The notes below the pieces were generated by a model, which was not told where the DNA came from, did no database searches, and saw only the letters and a list, made by a program, of their open reading frames with translations. Below are positions 1 through 7,495 of a stretch of DNA of 40,738 nt, piece by piece (the first letter of the stretch is position 1; each line of letters begins with the position of its first letter). The DNA lies in assembly GCA_947167935.1 (NCBI GenBank), contig CAMVJU010000013.1, forward strand, positions 1 to 40,738, in the 5' to 3' direction. The stretch comes from an uncultured Prevotellaceae bacterium (GTDB taxonomy: Bacteria > Bacteroidota > Bacteroidia > Bacteroidales > Bacteroidaceae). The position numbers and the translations under genes were made by a program.

Positions 1-2
1 AT

Positions 3-935
3 GCACGCTATGACGAGCAGGACGGCATGTTTGTGCCGCCTATCCGCACGCTGGGATTCAACCCTCAGCTGCGGCTGAACGACTCGTTGCTGGCACAGTC
101 GTATGTCGAGGCCTACGACATCAGCTATCCTGAGGCCGTACGTCGTATCGAGGATGAGGTGGCCGAGTTGCGCCAGCATCTGGAAACCGAAGGCCAGTAT
201 GAGCTGAACGATATCGGCGTGCTGAGTCTCAATGATGAGGGAAACCTCACCTTCGAGCCCTGCGAGGCAGGCATCCTTACGCCCTCCCTCTACGGTCTTG
301 GCTCCTTCGAGATGCCCACGCTCAGTGCCCGTCGCAAAGCACATACCTCTCACACCTCAGCTCTCACTCCTCAGAAGATGCCTGAGGAAGGTGCCATCAC
401 CATCAAGATGTCGTGGCTGCGTAATGTCGTAGCCGTAGCTGCTGCCATCATCGCCTTCCTGATGATTGGCACGCCTATCTCCAACAGCAACAAGATGACC
501 GATGTGCAGCAGAGCGCCTTCATCAGTATGCCCTCTACTCACCAGGTCGCTCAGGCAGAGGCTCCTGCAGTCTTGGAGGTTTCAGAAGACTTGGAAGAAT
601 CAGTTTCCCCTGAAGCCCAGGAGATTCCTGAGGCCTCAGATGCTACGGAAACCCAGGAGGCCCTAGAGGTCTTGGTTGCCCCTGAATCCGTGGAGGCATC
701 CTTCTACTATATCGTGATGGCCAGCCAGGTGTCTGAGCGCAATGCGAATCTCTTTATTGATCAGCTTCGCAATCAGGGCTTCAACAATGCCCAGATTCTT
801 GTTAGTGGAGCCAAGAAAATCCGCCGCGTCGTCTATGGATGCTTTGAGAGCGAGGACGACGCCAACGCTGCCCTGCGCCAGCTGCGTTCCGAGAGCCGCC
901 TCTTCAGGGACACTTGGATTATGGAGATCAAATGA
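3..935 (+). CDS. HU/CCDC81-type and SPOR domain membrane protein, 5' end missing
   Basis: The frame is open to the window edge, so the gene begins upstream. The internal ATG at 27 is unlikely to be the start, because the RYDEQDG residues just before it read as part of the same conserved domain. Numbering from that ATG: residues 1-75 resemble the end of the HU-like domain of Bacteroidota HU-CCDC81 proteins (RTLGFNPQLRLNDSLLAQSY). Residues about 131-148 form one hydrophobic membrane segment. Residues 170-225 are a Glu/Pro/Ala-rich linker, and residues 225-302 look like a SPOR domain (FYYIVMASQVSERNA, then a V-Y-G-C-F strand). SPOR domains bind denuded septal peptidoglycan, so the expected layout is a cytoplasmic HU-like part, one membrane pass and a periplasmic SPOR domain. 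The stop overlaps the start of the FHA gene, implying translational coupling. The Ser/Thr/His stretch at 340-374 comes from a short degenerate repeat. Confidence 0.8.
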   Translation, partial: ARYDEQDGMFVPPIRTLGFNPQLRLNDSLLAQSYVEAYDISYPEAVRRIEDEVAELRQHLETEGQYELNDIGVLSLNDEGNLTFEPCEAGILTPSLYGLGSFEMPTLSARRKAHTSHTSALTPQKMPEEGAITIKMSWLRNVVAVAAAIIAFLMIGTPISNSNKMTDVQQSAFISMPSTHQVAQAEAPAVLEVSEDLEESVSPEAQEIPEASDATETQEALEVLVAPESVEASFYYIVMASQVSERNANLFIDQLRNQGFNNAQILVSGAKKIRRVVYGCFESEDDANAALRQLRSESRLFRDTWIMEIK

Positions 936-1459
936 AACGCGTCCGCTGCCCCAAATGTGACAATTACATCACCTTCGACGAGACCCAGTACGAGGCTGGG
1001 CAGTCATTGGTGTTCCAATGTCCTGAGTGTGGCAAGCAGTTTGGCATCCGTATCGGCACATCGAAGCTGCGCCAGACTCAGCGCGAGGAAAACGAGCATC
1101 CTGAACAGCCTGAAGATGCAGGAGTAGGGCAGATTATCGTCATCGAGAACGTCTTCCACTACAAGCAGGTGCTGCCCCTGCACATGGGCGACAACACCAT
1201 CGGCCGCTATCAGAAAGGCAATCCCATCACCACACCCATCGAGACCGTCGATCCCAGCGTCGATTTGCTGCATTGTGTCATCAACGTCAGCCGCGACAAG
1301 CACGGACGCCTGCGCTATGTCCTCCGCGACGCCAACAGCAATACCGGCACCTTTGTCGACAACACGGAGATTCCTCCCCGCGAGCGTCGCGTCATTGCCG
1401 ACGGCACCCTTTTTACGATTGGTGCCACCAGCATCATCCTGCGAACCGACAGCGAGTGA
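932..1459 (+). CDS. zinc-ribbon and FHA domain protein
   Basis: I chose the ATG at 932, which overlaps the upstream TGA as ATGA. A longer frame from 914 would use TTG and add only six residues. The 175-residue product opens with a zinc ribbon (Cys6, Cys9, Cys30, Cys33, as CPKC and CPEC). Residues about 75-170 form a forkhead-associated domain, with NTIGRY, an LxHCVI strand, and a DANSNTGTFVDN loop typical of the phosphothreonine-binding edge. FHA domains bind phosphothreonine peptides; the partner here is unknown. The protein is probably cytoplasmic, since no signal peptide or membrane segment is visible. A Ser/Thr kinase lies 27 kb away in the same window, but any link is speculation. It is co-transcribed with the HU-SPOR gene and probably with holA, 21 bp downstream. 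Confidence 0.8.
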   Translation: MKRVRCPKCDNYITFDETQYEAGQSLVFQCPECGKQFGIRIGTSKLRQTQREENEHPEQPEDAGVGQIIVIENVFHYKQVLPLHMGDNTIGRYQKGNPITTPIETVDPSVDLLHCVINVSRDKHGRLRYVLRDANSNTGTFVDNTEIPPRERRVIADGTLFTIGATSIILRTDSE

Positions 1460-1480
1460 TGGCGCAATATCATTTGTGTT

Positions 1481-2509
1481 ATGGCAGAAACCAAGAATGT
1501 GACCTTCGACAGCATCATGCGCGACCTGCAGGCCGGCAAATATGAGGCTGTGTACTACCTGCACGGCGAGGAGTCGTATTATATCGACAAAATATGCGAC
1601 TATATCGCCGAGAATGCTCTGCGGCCAGAGGAACGCGACTTCAACCAGACCATTTTCTTCGGCTCTGACGTCAATGCCTCGCAGGTGGCCGATGCCGCAC
1701 GCCGCTATCCCATGATGGCTGAGCGGCAGGTGGTGATCGTGAAGGAGGCGCAGAACATCAAGCAAACCGACGCCCTGCAGAAATACTTCGAGAAGCCGCT
1801 GAAGAGCACCGTTCTGGTGCTTTGTCACAAAAACGGCAAGATTGACGGACGCAAACGCGAGTATGTGAAGGCCATCCAGCAGGCAGGCATCCTCTTCGAG
1901 AGCCAGAAGCTGAAAGACTACAAGCTGCCGGAGTTCATCGAGGGCTATCTGCGCCAGCGACAGGTGAGCATCGATCCGAAGTCGACGCAGCTCATCGCCG
2001 AAGCCATCGGCGCCGACCTCAGCCGCCTCACCAGCGAGCTCGACAAGGTGCTCATCAGCCTGCCTGAGAACAACCGTCGCATCACTCCGCAGGTGGTGGA
2101 AGACCAGATAGGGGTGAGCAAGGATTTTAACGGTTTCGAGCTGCGCGATGCCATCGTCAATCGTAACGTTTACAAGGCCAATCAGATAGTAATTTATTTT
2201 GACAAAAATCCAAAGGCAGGAAGCATCTACTCATTTCTCCCGTTGCTCTTTAATTACTTCCAGAATCTCCTCATTGCATATTATGCGCCTCAAAAGAACA
2301 GCCAGGAGGGTATAGCACAGTGGTTGGAAATGAAATCTGCGTGGGGTGCCAAGGACTATTTGACGGGCCTCAGAAATTACTCTGGAAAGAAAGTGATGCA
2401 GATTATTTCCAAGATACGTGAAATTGATGCCAAAAGTAAGGGCTTGGACAACCCAAATACCCCTTCAGGCGACCTGATGAAGGAACTAATTTTTTACATT
2501 TTGCACTAA
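1481..2509 (+). CDS. holA: DNA polymerase III delta subunit
   Basis: The 342-residue length and overall pattern match HolA, the clamp-loader subunit that opens the sliding clamp ring. Visible features are the N-terminal YYLHGEESYYIDKI segment (the degenerate nucleotide-fold start in delta subunits), PMMAERQVVIVKEA, the LKDYKLPEFIEGYL linker, a central helical part with LSRLTSELDKVLISL, and the C-terminal collar ending in LMKELIFYIL. The protein acts in the cytoplasm at the replisome. It sits 21 bp behind the FHA gene on the same strand and is closed by a strong terminator at 2546. The last third of the gene (from about 2170) is visibly more AT-rich than the first part, though the protein reads through without a break. 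Confidence 0.92.
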   Translation: MAETKNVTFDSIMRDLQAGKYEAVYYLHGEESYYIDKICDYIAENALRPEERDFNQTIFFGSDVNASQVADAARRYPMMAERQVVIVKEAQNIKQTDALQKYFEKPLKSTVLVLCHKNGKIDGRKREYVKAIQQAGILFESQKLKDYKLPEFIEGYLRQRQVSIDPKSTQLIAEAIGADLSRLTSELDKVLISLPENNRRITPQVVEDQIGVSKDFNGFELRDAIVNRNVYKANQIVIYFDKNPKAGSIYSFLPLLFNYFQNLLIAYYAPQKNSQEGIAQWLEMKSAWGAKDYLTGLRNYSGKKVMQIISKIREIDAKSKGLDNPNTPSGDLMKELIFYILH

Positions 2510-2545
2510 TTTTTTCCTTTTTCGCCCTCTTTTTGAGCTAGAATG

Positions 2546-2570
2546 AGCACTCGCCAGGAGTGCTTTTTTT
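2546..2570 (+). terminator. intrinsic terminator after holA
   Basis: AGCACTC (2546-2552) and GAGTGCT (2558-2564) form a perfect 7-bp stem with a 5-nt loop, followed by a run of seven T. It lies 37 bp after the holA stop. Confidence 0.9.
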
Positions 2571-3200
2571 AGCCCTAAATGCCGATGTTTCAGGGCTTTT
2601 GCGAGAAATAACTACCCTCAAATTTTGAATATTTCCGGCGAATAAATCCCTCGTTCAGAATTTTTCAAGCACGTCGATTTTCGACATTTTCGGCTTTCTC
2701 AAATTTAATGTTAACTTCCTTTTGCATTTCAGAATGTGAAGTTTGAAAGTTTAAATCAGCGACTATGATTTACAAAGCTTTCTAAAGTATGTTGAATTTG
2801 AAAATCTAAATCACGATATTTGGCGTTTGAGAATTTAAATATTTAATTTTAAATATGGTGATTCAAAATTATAAATCACTAAATATTCAGTCTGCGGTTA
2901 ATGTACGTAAATCATTGATAAAGAATAAATTCGCGTTAAAGTACGAAGTATTCATCAGGCAAAACGACCACTTTGGGCATGTAAAGTGCCCTGCTTTTAT
3001 CATTTCTTCTGCTCTGCGAGCAAATATCTATGAGATAGTCAGTTATTTAGCATTTTACCCCTCAATTTTATTATAGATTCAGTTTAAAGTCTAATATTTA
3101 CATTTACATAACTAAATCCATTTTTCTTGATTCCATCGCTTTGTATTTATGAATTTAAAACTACATTTTTAAAGTTTAAATCCATAAATTTTTCTTTAAA
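2571..3200. other. AT-rich spacer without a credible gene
   Basis: About 630 bp of strongly AT-rich DNA between the holA terminator and the XRE promoter. Degenerate copies of a TTTGAAANTTTAAATC-like motif recur, for example near 2741, 2791, 2829, 2864 and 3166, with related GATTT/AAATC pairs. The only open frame (2855-3076, 73 codons) has no promoter, no recognisable motif and the composition of its surroundings, so I do not call it a gene. I see no tRNA or hairpin-terminated RNA here. Confidence 0.6.
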
Positions 3201-3203
3201 AAG

Positions 3204-3235
3204 TTTGCATGAATAAAAATATTGTTTTACCTTTG
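3204..3235 (+). promoter_or_regulatory. promoter of the XRE regulator gene
   Basis: TTTG (3204-3207), 20 bp, then TACCTTTG (3228-3235), matching the Bacteroidota primary sigma factor consensus. Transcription should begin near 3241. Confidence 0.85.
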
Positions 3236-3250
3236 TAAACTCAAAGGAAA

Positions 3251-3775
3251 ATGCCCGAAAAGGGCAAAATTGTTACCAAAACAGACATGAAAGACAGAAT
3301 CAGGCAAATCATGGAGGCGCAGCACATGACCCAGCAAGTGTTCGCCGACTTCATCGGAACCACCCCCGCTACCCTCAGTGGAATCTTCAATGATCGCACC
3401 CGTCCTTCTATAAATATTGTGGAGTGCATCAAAAAGAAAATTCCTGACATCAACACCGACTGGTTGCTGTTCGGTACGGGCCAGATGTATCTGCATGCCA
3501 ACCCTGCTGCTGGTGACCCTCAGAACGCTCTGGAGGGCAGTCATTTGGCTGGCTCAAATGGATCCGAGCAGATGATCGACTTTGGCTCCGTTCCCTCCTC
3601 TACCCCACAGGGTGGCATCTCGTCGCCCTCCTCTTATAATGGTGTAAGAAATACACAGCAGATATTGCTTCGTGAAGAGGTAAAACATCTTGACAAACCG
3701 CAGCGGCGTGTGACTGAGATTCGGGTCTATTATGATGACCAGACCTGGGAGAGTTTTGTTCCTTCGAAGAAGTGA
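3251..3775 (+). CDS. XRE-family helix-turn-helix DNA-binding protein
   Basis: The product has an N-terminal helix-turn-helix of the Xre/Cro type: MKDRIRQIMEAQHMTQQVFAD, then TTPATLSGIFNDRTRPS and the INTDWLLFGTGQMY ending common to Bacteroidota members. The C-terminal half is Ser/Gly-rich and ends in a short conserved-looking segment (ITEIRVYYDDQTWESF-like). It probably represses or activates nearby genes or itself. The start is uncertain. The ATG at 3251 gives 174 residues but a leader of only about 10 nt; the ATG at 3287 (162 residues) begins exactly at the conserved domain. If 3287 is used, a small hairpin (GCCC-GAAAA-GGGC, 3253-3265) lies in the leader. It has its own promoter and is isolated by AT-rich DNA upstream and hairpins downstream. 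Confidence 0.8.
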   Translation: MPEKGKIVTKTDMKDRIRQIMEAQHMTQQVFADFIGTTPATLSGIFNDRTRPSINIVECIKKKIPDINTDWLLFGTGQMYLHANPAAGDPQNALEGSHLAGSNGSEQMIDFGSVPSSTPQGGISSPSSYNGVRNTQQILLREEVKHLDKPQRRVTEIRVYYDDQTWESFVPSKK

Positions 3776-3785
3776 TTTTTCTACC

Positions 3786-3869
3786 TGGAGCCTCGGCGCA
3801 AAATTCCGGAGGCTCCAAAATTTTCTGTGGGGCCTCCAGAGCAATTTTTGGAGGCTCCAAAATTTTTTT
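3786..3869 (+). terminator. overlapping inverted repeats ending in a T-run after the XRE gene
   Basis: TGGAGCCTC (3786-3794) pairs with GAGGCTCCA (3809-3817). A second GGAGGCTCCAAAATTTT copy lies at 3850. GCCTCCA (3832-3838) can also pair with TGGAGGC (3849-3855). The last element, TTTTGGAGGCTCCAAAA (3846-3862), is followed by seven T. The alternatives are mutually exclusive folds. Termination is the simplest role. Confidence 0.6.
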
Positions 3870-3870
3870 A

Positions 3871-3905
3871 GAGCCCTAGATTGCGAATGAAATGCCATAA
3901 TGCCA
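3871..3905 (+). repeat. direct repeat, left copy flanking the Fic gene
   Basis: This 35-bp segment starts GAGCCCTAGATTG and ends AATGCCATAATGCCA. It matches 5111-5145 at 31 of 35 positions by eye. The two copies bracket the Fic gene and its promoter. Confidence 0.75.
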
Positions 3906-4002
3906 ACCATTCCGGCCATCCCTGAGGAGCCAATCTGTTAAAAACCTTTCAAAAACATCACCCAAAAGGTGTTTTTTCATAAAATTGCATTATATCTAAG
4001 AA

Positions 4003-4018
4003 TATATTTGTATATTTG
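4003..4018 (+). promoter_or_regulatory. probable -7 elements for the Fic gene
   Basis: Two head-to-tail TATATTTG octamers (4003-4010 and 4011-4018) match TANNTTTG. The possible -33 TTG at 3985 is spaced imperfectly from both. The next ATG is 38 bp after the second octamer. Confidence 0.55.
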
Positions 4019-4055
4019 CAGCTTAGAACATTGATACCTCCCACGAAGGAACAGC

Positions 4056-5075
4056 ATGACACAAGAGAATAAGGACAGATTACTGCGATTGCTCCAGCAA
4101 CACAAGGCATTGGGCATCTCCGAGCAGATAGATTTCGACAAGTTCTATCTCTACTCCATCATTACGCACTCTACAGCCATCGAAGGCTCTACGGTGACGG
4201 AGGTGGAGGCTCAGCTGTTGTTCGACGAGGGCATCACCAGCAGCAAGCGCACTATGCTGGAGCAGCAGATGAACCTCGACCTGAAGGTGGCTTATGACTA
4301 CGGACGCGAGTGGATTCGTCGGCATGAGCCTATCACCGTTGGTTGGCTTGTTCTCTTGGCTTCTAAGGTGATGGCTCGCACGGGCAGCGAGTATCACTCT
4401 ATTGGTGGTGATTTTTCTGCCGCCAAGGGTGAGTTGCGTAAACTGAATGTGACTGCCGGCACAGGTGGCAAATCGTATATGTCCTATCAGAAAGTACCAG
4501 CACGTTTGGCAGCGTTTTGTGATGAATTGAATCGACGTCGTAAAACGATTGATTCTACCGATGTAGCCGCTGTTTACGACCTCAGCTTCTGGGCACACTT
4601 CGAACTGGTGACCATCCATCCCTGGGCCGATGGTAACGGACGCACCTGCCGCCTGCTGATGAATCTGCTGCAATGGGAGTTTGATGTGTTGCCGACCAAG
4701 GTGCTCAAAGAGGACAAGGCCGAATATATCCAGGCGCTGATAGACACCCGCGAGAGCGAAGGCCTCAACATTTTCCTCGATTGTATGGCCCGTCATCATT
4801 GCCAGCACCTGCAGGCAGATATCGACCAATTCATTCGTTCTACCTCAGAGGAAGGTGGACAGAAAAACGTGGAGGTGGACAGGAAAGGTGGACAGAAAAC
4901 TCGCAATGCCATCTTGGACATGATTAATCGGAACGCCAAGGTCACTTCCACCCAGATGGCCGAAAGTCTCGGCATCAACCGCAGCGCTGTATCCAAGCAT
5001 CTTAAGAAGCTGCAAGCGGACGGCATCATCCGCCGTGTAGGTCCTGACAAAGGAGGCCATTGGGAAGTCATGTAA
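4056..5075 (+). CDS. class II Fic family protein (probable AMP transferase) with winged-helix tail
   Basis: The 339-residue protein carries the Fic active-site loop HPWADGNGR at residues 188-196, with catalytic His188 followed by TCRLLMNLL. An inhibitory helix motif of the (S/T)xxxE(G/N) type (STAIEG, residues 39-44) lies N-terminal to the Fic core, which defines class II, self-inhibited Fic proteins. Residues about 278-339 form a winged helix-turn-helix (STQMAESLGINRSAVSKHLKK). Fic enzymes usually transfer AMP from ATP to a hydroxyl of a target protein; the target is unknown. The DNA-binding tail suggests autoregulation or promoter-linked targeting. The linker at 266-276 repeats EGGQK/KGGQK. 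The gene stands alone, flanked by direct repeats and followed by a large inverted repeat, which suggests mobility or a hotspot. Confidence 0.88.
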   Translation: MTQENKDRLLRLLQQHKALGISEQIDFDKFYLYSIITHSTAIEGSTVTEVEAQLLFDEGITSSKRTMLEQQMNLDLKVAYDYGREWIRRHEPITVGWLVLLASKVMARTGSEYHSIGGDFSAAKGELRKLNVTAGTGGKSYMSYQKVPARLAAFCDELNRRRKTIDSTDVAAVYDLSFWAHFELVTIHPWADGNGRTCRLLMNLLQWEFDVLPTKVLKEDKAEYIQALIDTRESEGLNIFLDCMARHHCQHLQADIDQFIRSTSEEGGQKNVEVDRKGGQKTRNAILDMINRNAKVTSTQMAESLGINRSAVSKHLKKLQADGIIRRVGPDKGGHWEVM

Positions 5076-5110
5076 GTTCATCGGTTCAAGGAATCGTCCC
5101 CCGTGATCCT

Positions 5111-5145
5111 GAGCACTAGATTGTGAATATAATGCCATAATGCCA
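5111..5145 (+). repeat. direct repeat, right copy flanking the Fic gene
   Basis: Matches the left copy at 3871-3905 with four mismatches. It begins 36 bp after the Fic stop codon and runs directly into the outer arm of the large inverted repeat. Confidence 0.75.
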
Positions 5146-5551
5146 TAATGCCATTTGGTATTTTTATATAACTGGTACAGATGGCAGTTTCCTCAAAAGA
5201 CAGGGCATTGTTGCATTGCTGCATTGCTGCATTGCGTCATTTGGTATTTTCATACTATTGCAGTTTACTCTTGAAATTATGTTTATATTATATATTATAT
5301 ATATTAAATATATATAATATATAATATAAAAAATTTTCCCTCTTCTTTCCAGCCTTGTGCATCGCTACACTAATCTCGAAATGCGGAATGTCAAATGACG
5401 CAATGACGCAATGCAGCAATGTCGGAGCAATATCCATATGAAGTCTACATTCTTAGGAAAAGAGTCAACCGCCTCAGGGAAACTGCCATCTGCCATCTGT
5501 ACCTATTAGGACTGAAAATTAAAAATGCAAATGGCATTATGGCATTATGGC
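5134..5551. repeat. 418-bp nested inverted repeat around a perfect AT palindrome
   Basis: Three arm pairs are nested around one centre. The outer pair is 23 nt and exact (5134-5156 with 5529-5551, built of ATGCCATA units). The middle pair is 5174-5192 with 5478-5503, where the right side has one extra 7-bp unit. The inner pair is 30 nt with two mismatches (5214-5243 with 5392-5421, built of TGCATTGC/GCGTCATT units). The core at 5284-5328 is a perfect 45-bp palindrome of A and T only. The open frame at 5419-5604 lies in the right arm and looks like chance. The whole Fic-to-UDG-like spacer is made of this element. Confidence 0.9.
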
Positions 5552-5592
5552 AGAATAGGAGTGTTAAAGAAAAAAATAATTCGGCAAAGGGC

Positions 5593-5623
5593 TTTGAGCG
5601 TTGAAATTAATTTTGTAACTTTG
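5593..5623 (+). promoter_or_regulatory. promoter of the UDG-like gene
   Basis: TTTG (5593-5596), 19 bp, TAACTTTG (5616-5623). The coding start follows 25 bp later. Confidence 0.85.
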
Positions 5624-5648
5624 CGAACAGAAACTATAAATAGAAGAT

Positions 5649-6425
5649 ATGGCATATTATTACCCTTTCGGTCAAACAGTCTCTCCTTTGGTGCAGCAGG
5701 ATAGAACGCCTAAGAAGGTATTCGTTCTGGGTGTTTATGCCAGTGCCGTACATGCTCGCTGGAAACACGGAAGTATGATTGTTTGTCAGGCATTGGCAGT
5801 GGCAAGCGAACCGCGTATTTTTTGGGATGGCAACACCGACGAAGCCAAGGATATTATCGGCAAAATAAACATGCCTGAAGCATTAGGGCATTTGGAACCG
5901 GCAGGAAATCACCTTAATGGCCCATCCGCAAAAGTCCTTGACGAACATATCCTTAGGCCTCTTGGGTACGACAGACAAGATGCATGGCTTTGCGACCTTC
6001 TCCCTGAGACTCGTCTGAATCCAGGTCAAGTGAAGGTAATCAAGGAAAGGTACAACCCTTTGATTGCGCAGTATGGATTGAATGAGGTAACCATTCCTGA
6101 GCGTCCCACCGTTTTCTGCGACAAGCAGAGATGCCAGGAGATTCTTACAGAACTGAGGGAGTCGCAGGCCGAACTGTTGGTGCTGCTTGGCGATATTCCT
6201 ATTGCTCAGTTTCTGAAAGCAGTAACAGACGTTCCTTTCGCTTCTCTTCAGGAATACGTTGACATCTACGGATATGGCAACGCCACTGACATTTCCATTG
6301 ACAGTCGCATCATCAAAGTCCTGCCTTTGGCTCATCCTCGCCAAATAGGTGCACTAGGGGCCCATAGCGAGAAATGGAACAAACTTCACAAGAAGTGGTG
6401 TAATTGTTCTGAAAGAAAATTGTAA
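5649..6425 (+). CDS. uncharacterised protein, possibly uracil-DNA-glycosylase superfamily
   Basis: This 258-residue cytoplasmic-looking protein has no signal peptide or membrane segment. Three segments recall the uracil-DNA glycosylase fold: an early hydrophobic strand followed by small residues (VFVLGVYASAVHARW, about 24-38), a central LLVLLGDIPIAQFL strand, and a C-terminal VLPLAHPRQIG resembling the HP-containing DNA-contact loop. LCDLLPETRLNPGQ in the middle also fits that kind of fold. The catalytic identity is unproven. Other nucleotide-binding alpha/beta folds could give similar strands. The gene has its own promoter and is followed by a perfect palindrome that probably terminates it, so it is a single-gene unit. 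Its upstream region is the large inverted repeat. Confidence 0.5.
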   Translation: MAYYYPFGQTVSPLVQQDRTPKKVFVLGVYASAVHARWKHGSMIVCQALAVASEPRIFWDGNTDEAKDIIGKINMPEALGHLEPAGNHLNGPSAKVLDEHILRPLGYDRQDAWLCDLLPETRLNPGQVKVIKERYNPLIAQYGLNEVTIPERPTVFCDKQRCQEILTELRESQAELLVLLGDIPIAQFLKAVTDVPFASLQEYVDIYGYGNATDISIDSRIIKVLPLAHPRQIGALGAHSEKWNKLHKKWCNCSERKL

Positions 6426-6431
6426 TTTTGT

Positions 6432-6453
6432 GGGTCGAATTCGACCCCCTTTT
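6432..6453 (+). terminator. perfect 16-bp palindrome with T tail after the UDG-like gene
   Basis: GGGTCGAATTCGACCC (6432-6447) is a perfect palindrome, followed by CCTTTT. It lies just after the stop codon, so it probably terminates transcription. A protein-binding site is the alternative. Confidence 0.65.
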
Positions 6454-6537
6454 GGCTGAAGCCGGTCGTAATTTCAAATCTTTTTGTAAATTTGCAATAC
6501 GCTAACTAAGCGCAAGAAGTAGTTTTTTGACGGATAA

Positions 6538-6569
6538 TTTGGGTTTGTCGGAAAATTTTCATACCTTTG
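6538..6569 (+). promoter_or_regulatory. promoter of the pyrK-pyrD operon
   Basis: TTTG (6538-6541), 20 bp, TACCTTTG (6562-6569). The pyrK start is 26 bp downstream. A further TANNTTTG-like octamer lies at 6487-6494 (TAAATTTG), without a clear -33. Confidence 0.85.
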
Positions 6570-6595
6570 CAGTCTGCAAATGAGTTGAGATTTTC

Positions 6596-7495
6596 ATGAT
6601 ACCACAAAAGAAATATGTACTTGACCTGACGGTCAAATCGGTGCAGCGCGTGCATGAGCGCTATGTGCTTATCAGGCTGACCGACGAGAAGCCGTTGCCG
6701 CCGATGCTGCCTGGCCAGTTTGTTGAGGTGAGAGTTGACGGATCGCCGTCGACATTCCTGCGTCGCCCTATCTCCATCAATTTTGTTGATTACGAGCAGA
6801 ATGAGCTGTGGCTGCTTGTGGCTACCGTCGGCGATGGCACACGGCGTCTGGCGCAATTGCAGGCTGGTGACAGGCTGAACTGCGTGCTGCCGCTGGGGAA
6901 CGGATTCTCACCACTCACCACTCACCACTCACCCCTTTTAGTGGGTGGCGGCGTAGGCGTGGCGCCGCTGCTGTATTTGGGCAAGACGCTGCACGATAGG
7001 GGCACGGAGCCTACGTTCCTGCTGGGTGCGAGGACGGCTGGCGACCTGCTGATGCTCGACGAATTTAAGAAATATGGGCGCGTGTTTGTCACCACTGAGG
7101 ACGGCTCGATGGGCGAGCGTGGGTTTGTGACTAATCACACAATATTATTTGGTGAGACTAATAGGGCCAATGGGGCTAATAGGACTAATGAGACCAATGG
7201 GGCTAATGAGGCCAATGGGACTAATGGGACTGGGGCCAATGGGAATTTCGACCTGATTCAATGCTGTGGGCCAACGCCGATGATGAAGGCTGTAGCCCGT
7301 TATGCCAGCGAAAAGGGCATCGAGTGCGAGGTGTCACTCGAAAACCTGATGGCCTGCGGCTTAGGGGCTTGTTTGTGCTGTGTGGAAAAAGTAGCCTCCC
7401 CCGACCACTCCCAAGGAGGGGAGAATTACACAAATGTGTGTGTTTGCAAGGAAGGCCCTGTGTTTAATATCAAACGACTGTTATGGCAAAGCTAA
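6596..7495 (+). CDS. pyrK: dihydroorotate dehydrogenase electron-transfer subunit
   Basis: PyrK carries FAD and a 2Fe-2S cluster and passes electrons from the PyrD flavin to NAD in pyrimidine synthesis. Visible here are the FAD-binding FLRRPISI (54-61), the NAD-site glycines [16 protein letters not shown] (114-129), CCGPTPMM (223-230), and the cluster cysteines in [11 protein letters not shown] (252-262) with a last one in VCVCKEGP. The 299 residues exceed the usual size because of three low-complexity insertions: residues about 105-113 (7-bp DNA repeat), 187-217 (a Thr/Ala/Asn repeat from 9-bp DNA units) and 267-277 (part of a GC-rich dispersed repeat that sits between cluster cysteines). 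All are in frame. The gene overlaps pyrD by 13 bp. Confidence 0.92.
   Translation: MIPQKKYVLDLTVKSVQRVHERYVLIRLTDEKPLPPMLPGQFVEVRVDGSPSTFLRRPISINFVDYEQNELWLLVATVGDGTRRLAQLQAGDRLNCVLPLGNGFSPLTTHHSPLLVGGGVGVAPLLYLGKTLHDRGTEPTFLLGARTAGDLLMLDEFKKYGRVFVTTEDGSMGERGFVTNHTILFGETNRANGANRTNETNGANEANGTNGTGANGNFDLIQCCGPTPMMKAVARYASEKGIECEVSLENLMACGLGACLCCVEKVASPDHSQGGENYTNVCVCKEGPVFNIKRLLWQS
6908..6935 (+). repeat. 7-bp tandem repeat inside pyrK
   Basis: Four units of TCACCAC (the last TCACCCC), 28 bp. It is translated in frame just before the NAD-binding glycine loop. Confidence 0.8.
7154..7243 (+). repeat. 9-bp tandem repeat inside pyrK
   Basis: About ten degenerate units of RRGRCYAAT (for example GAGACTAAT, AGGGCCAAT, GGGGCTAAT). 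Each encodes three residues such as ETN, RAN or GAN. The unit length preserves the reading frame. The same unit style occurs in aroC at 12259-12310. Confidence 0.88.
7395..7423 (+). repeat. half copy of a GC-rich dispersed repeat inside pyrK
   Basis: CCTCCCCCGACCACTCCC followed by AAGGAGGGGAG resembles each arm of the intergenic inverted repeat at 39628-39720. It is read in frame in the iron-sulfur region of PyrK. Confidence 0.7.

Noticed and set aside
2855..3076. 73-codon open frame in the AT-rich spacer
   Set aside because: No promoter, no family motif, composition equal to the surrounding non-coding DNA.
5131..5250. Possible CRISPR array from repeated short units
   Set aside because: Units are 7-8 bp and contiguous, with no regular spacers and no cas genes nearby.
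5134..5551. Possible retron or other reverse-transcriptase RNA
   Set aside because: The long inverted structure recalls one, but no reverse transcriptase gene is present in the window.
5419..5604. 61-codon open frame between the Fic and UDG-like genes
   Set aside because: It lies inside the right arm of the inverted repeat; its codons are explained by the repeat units.
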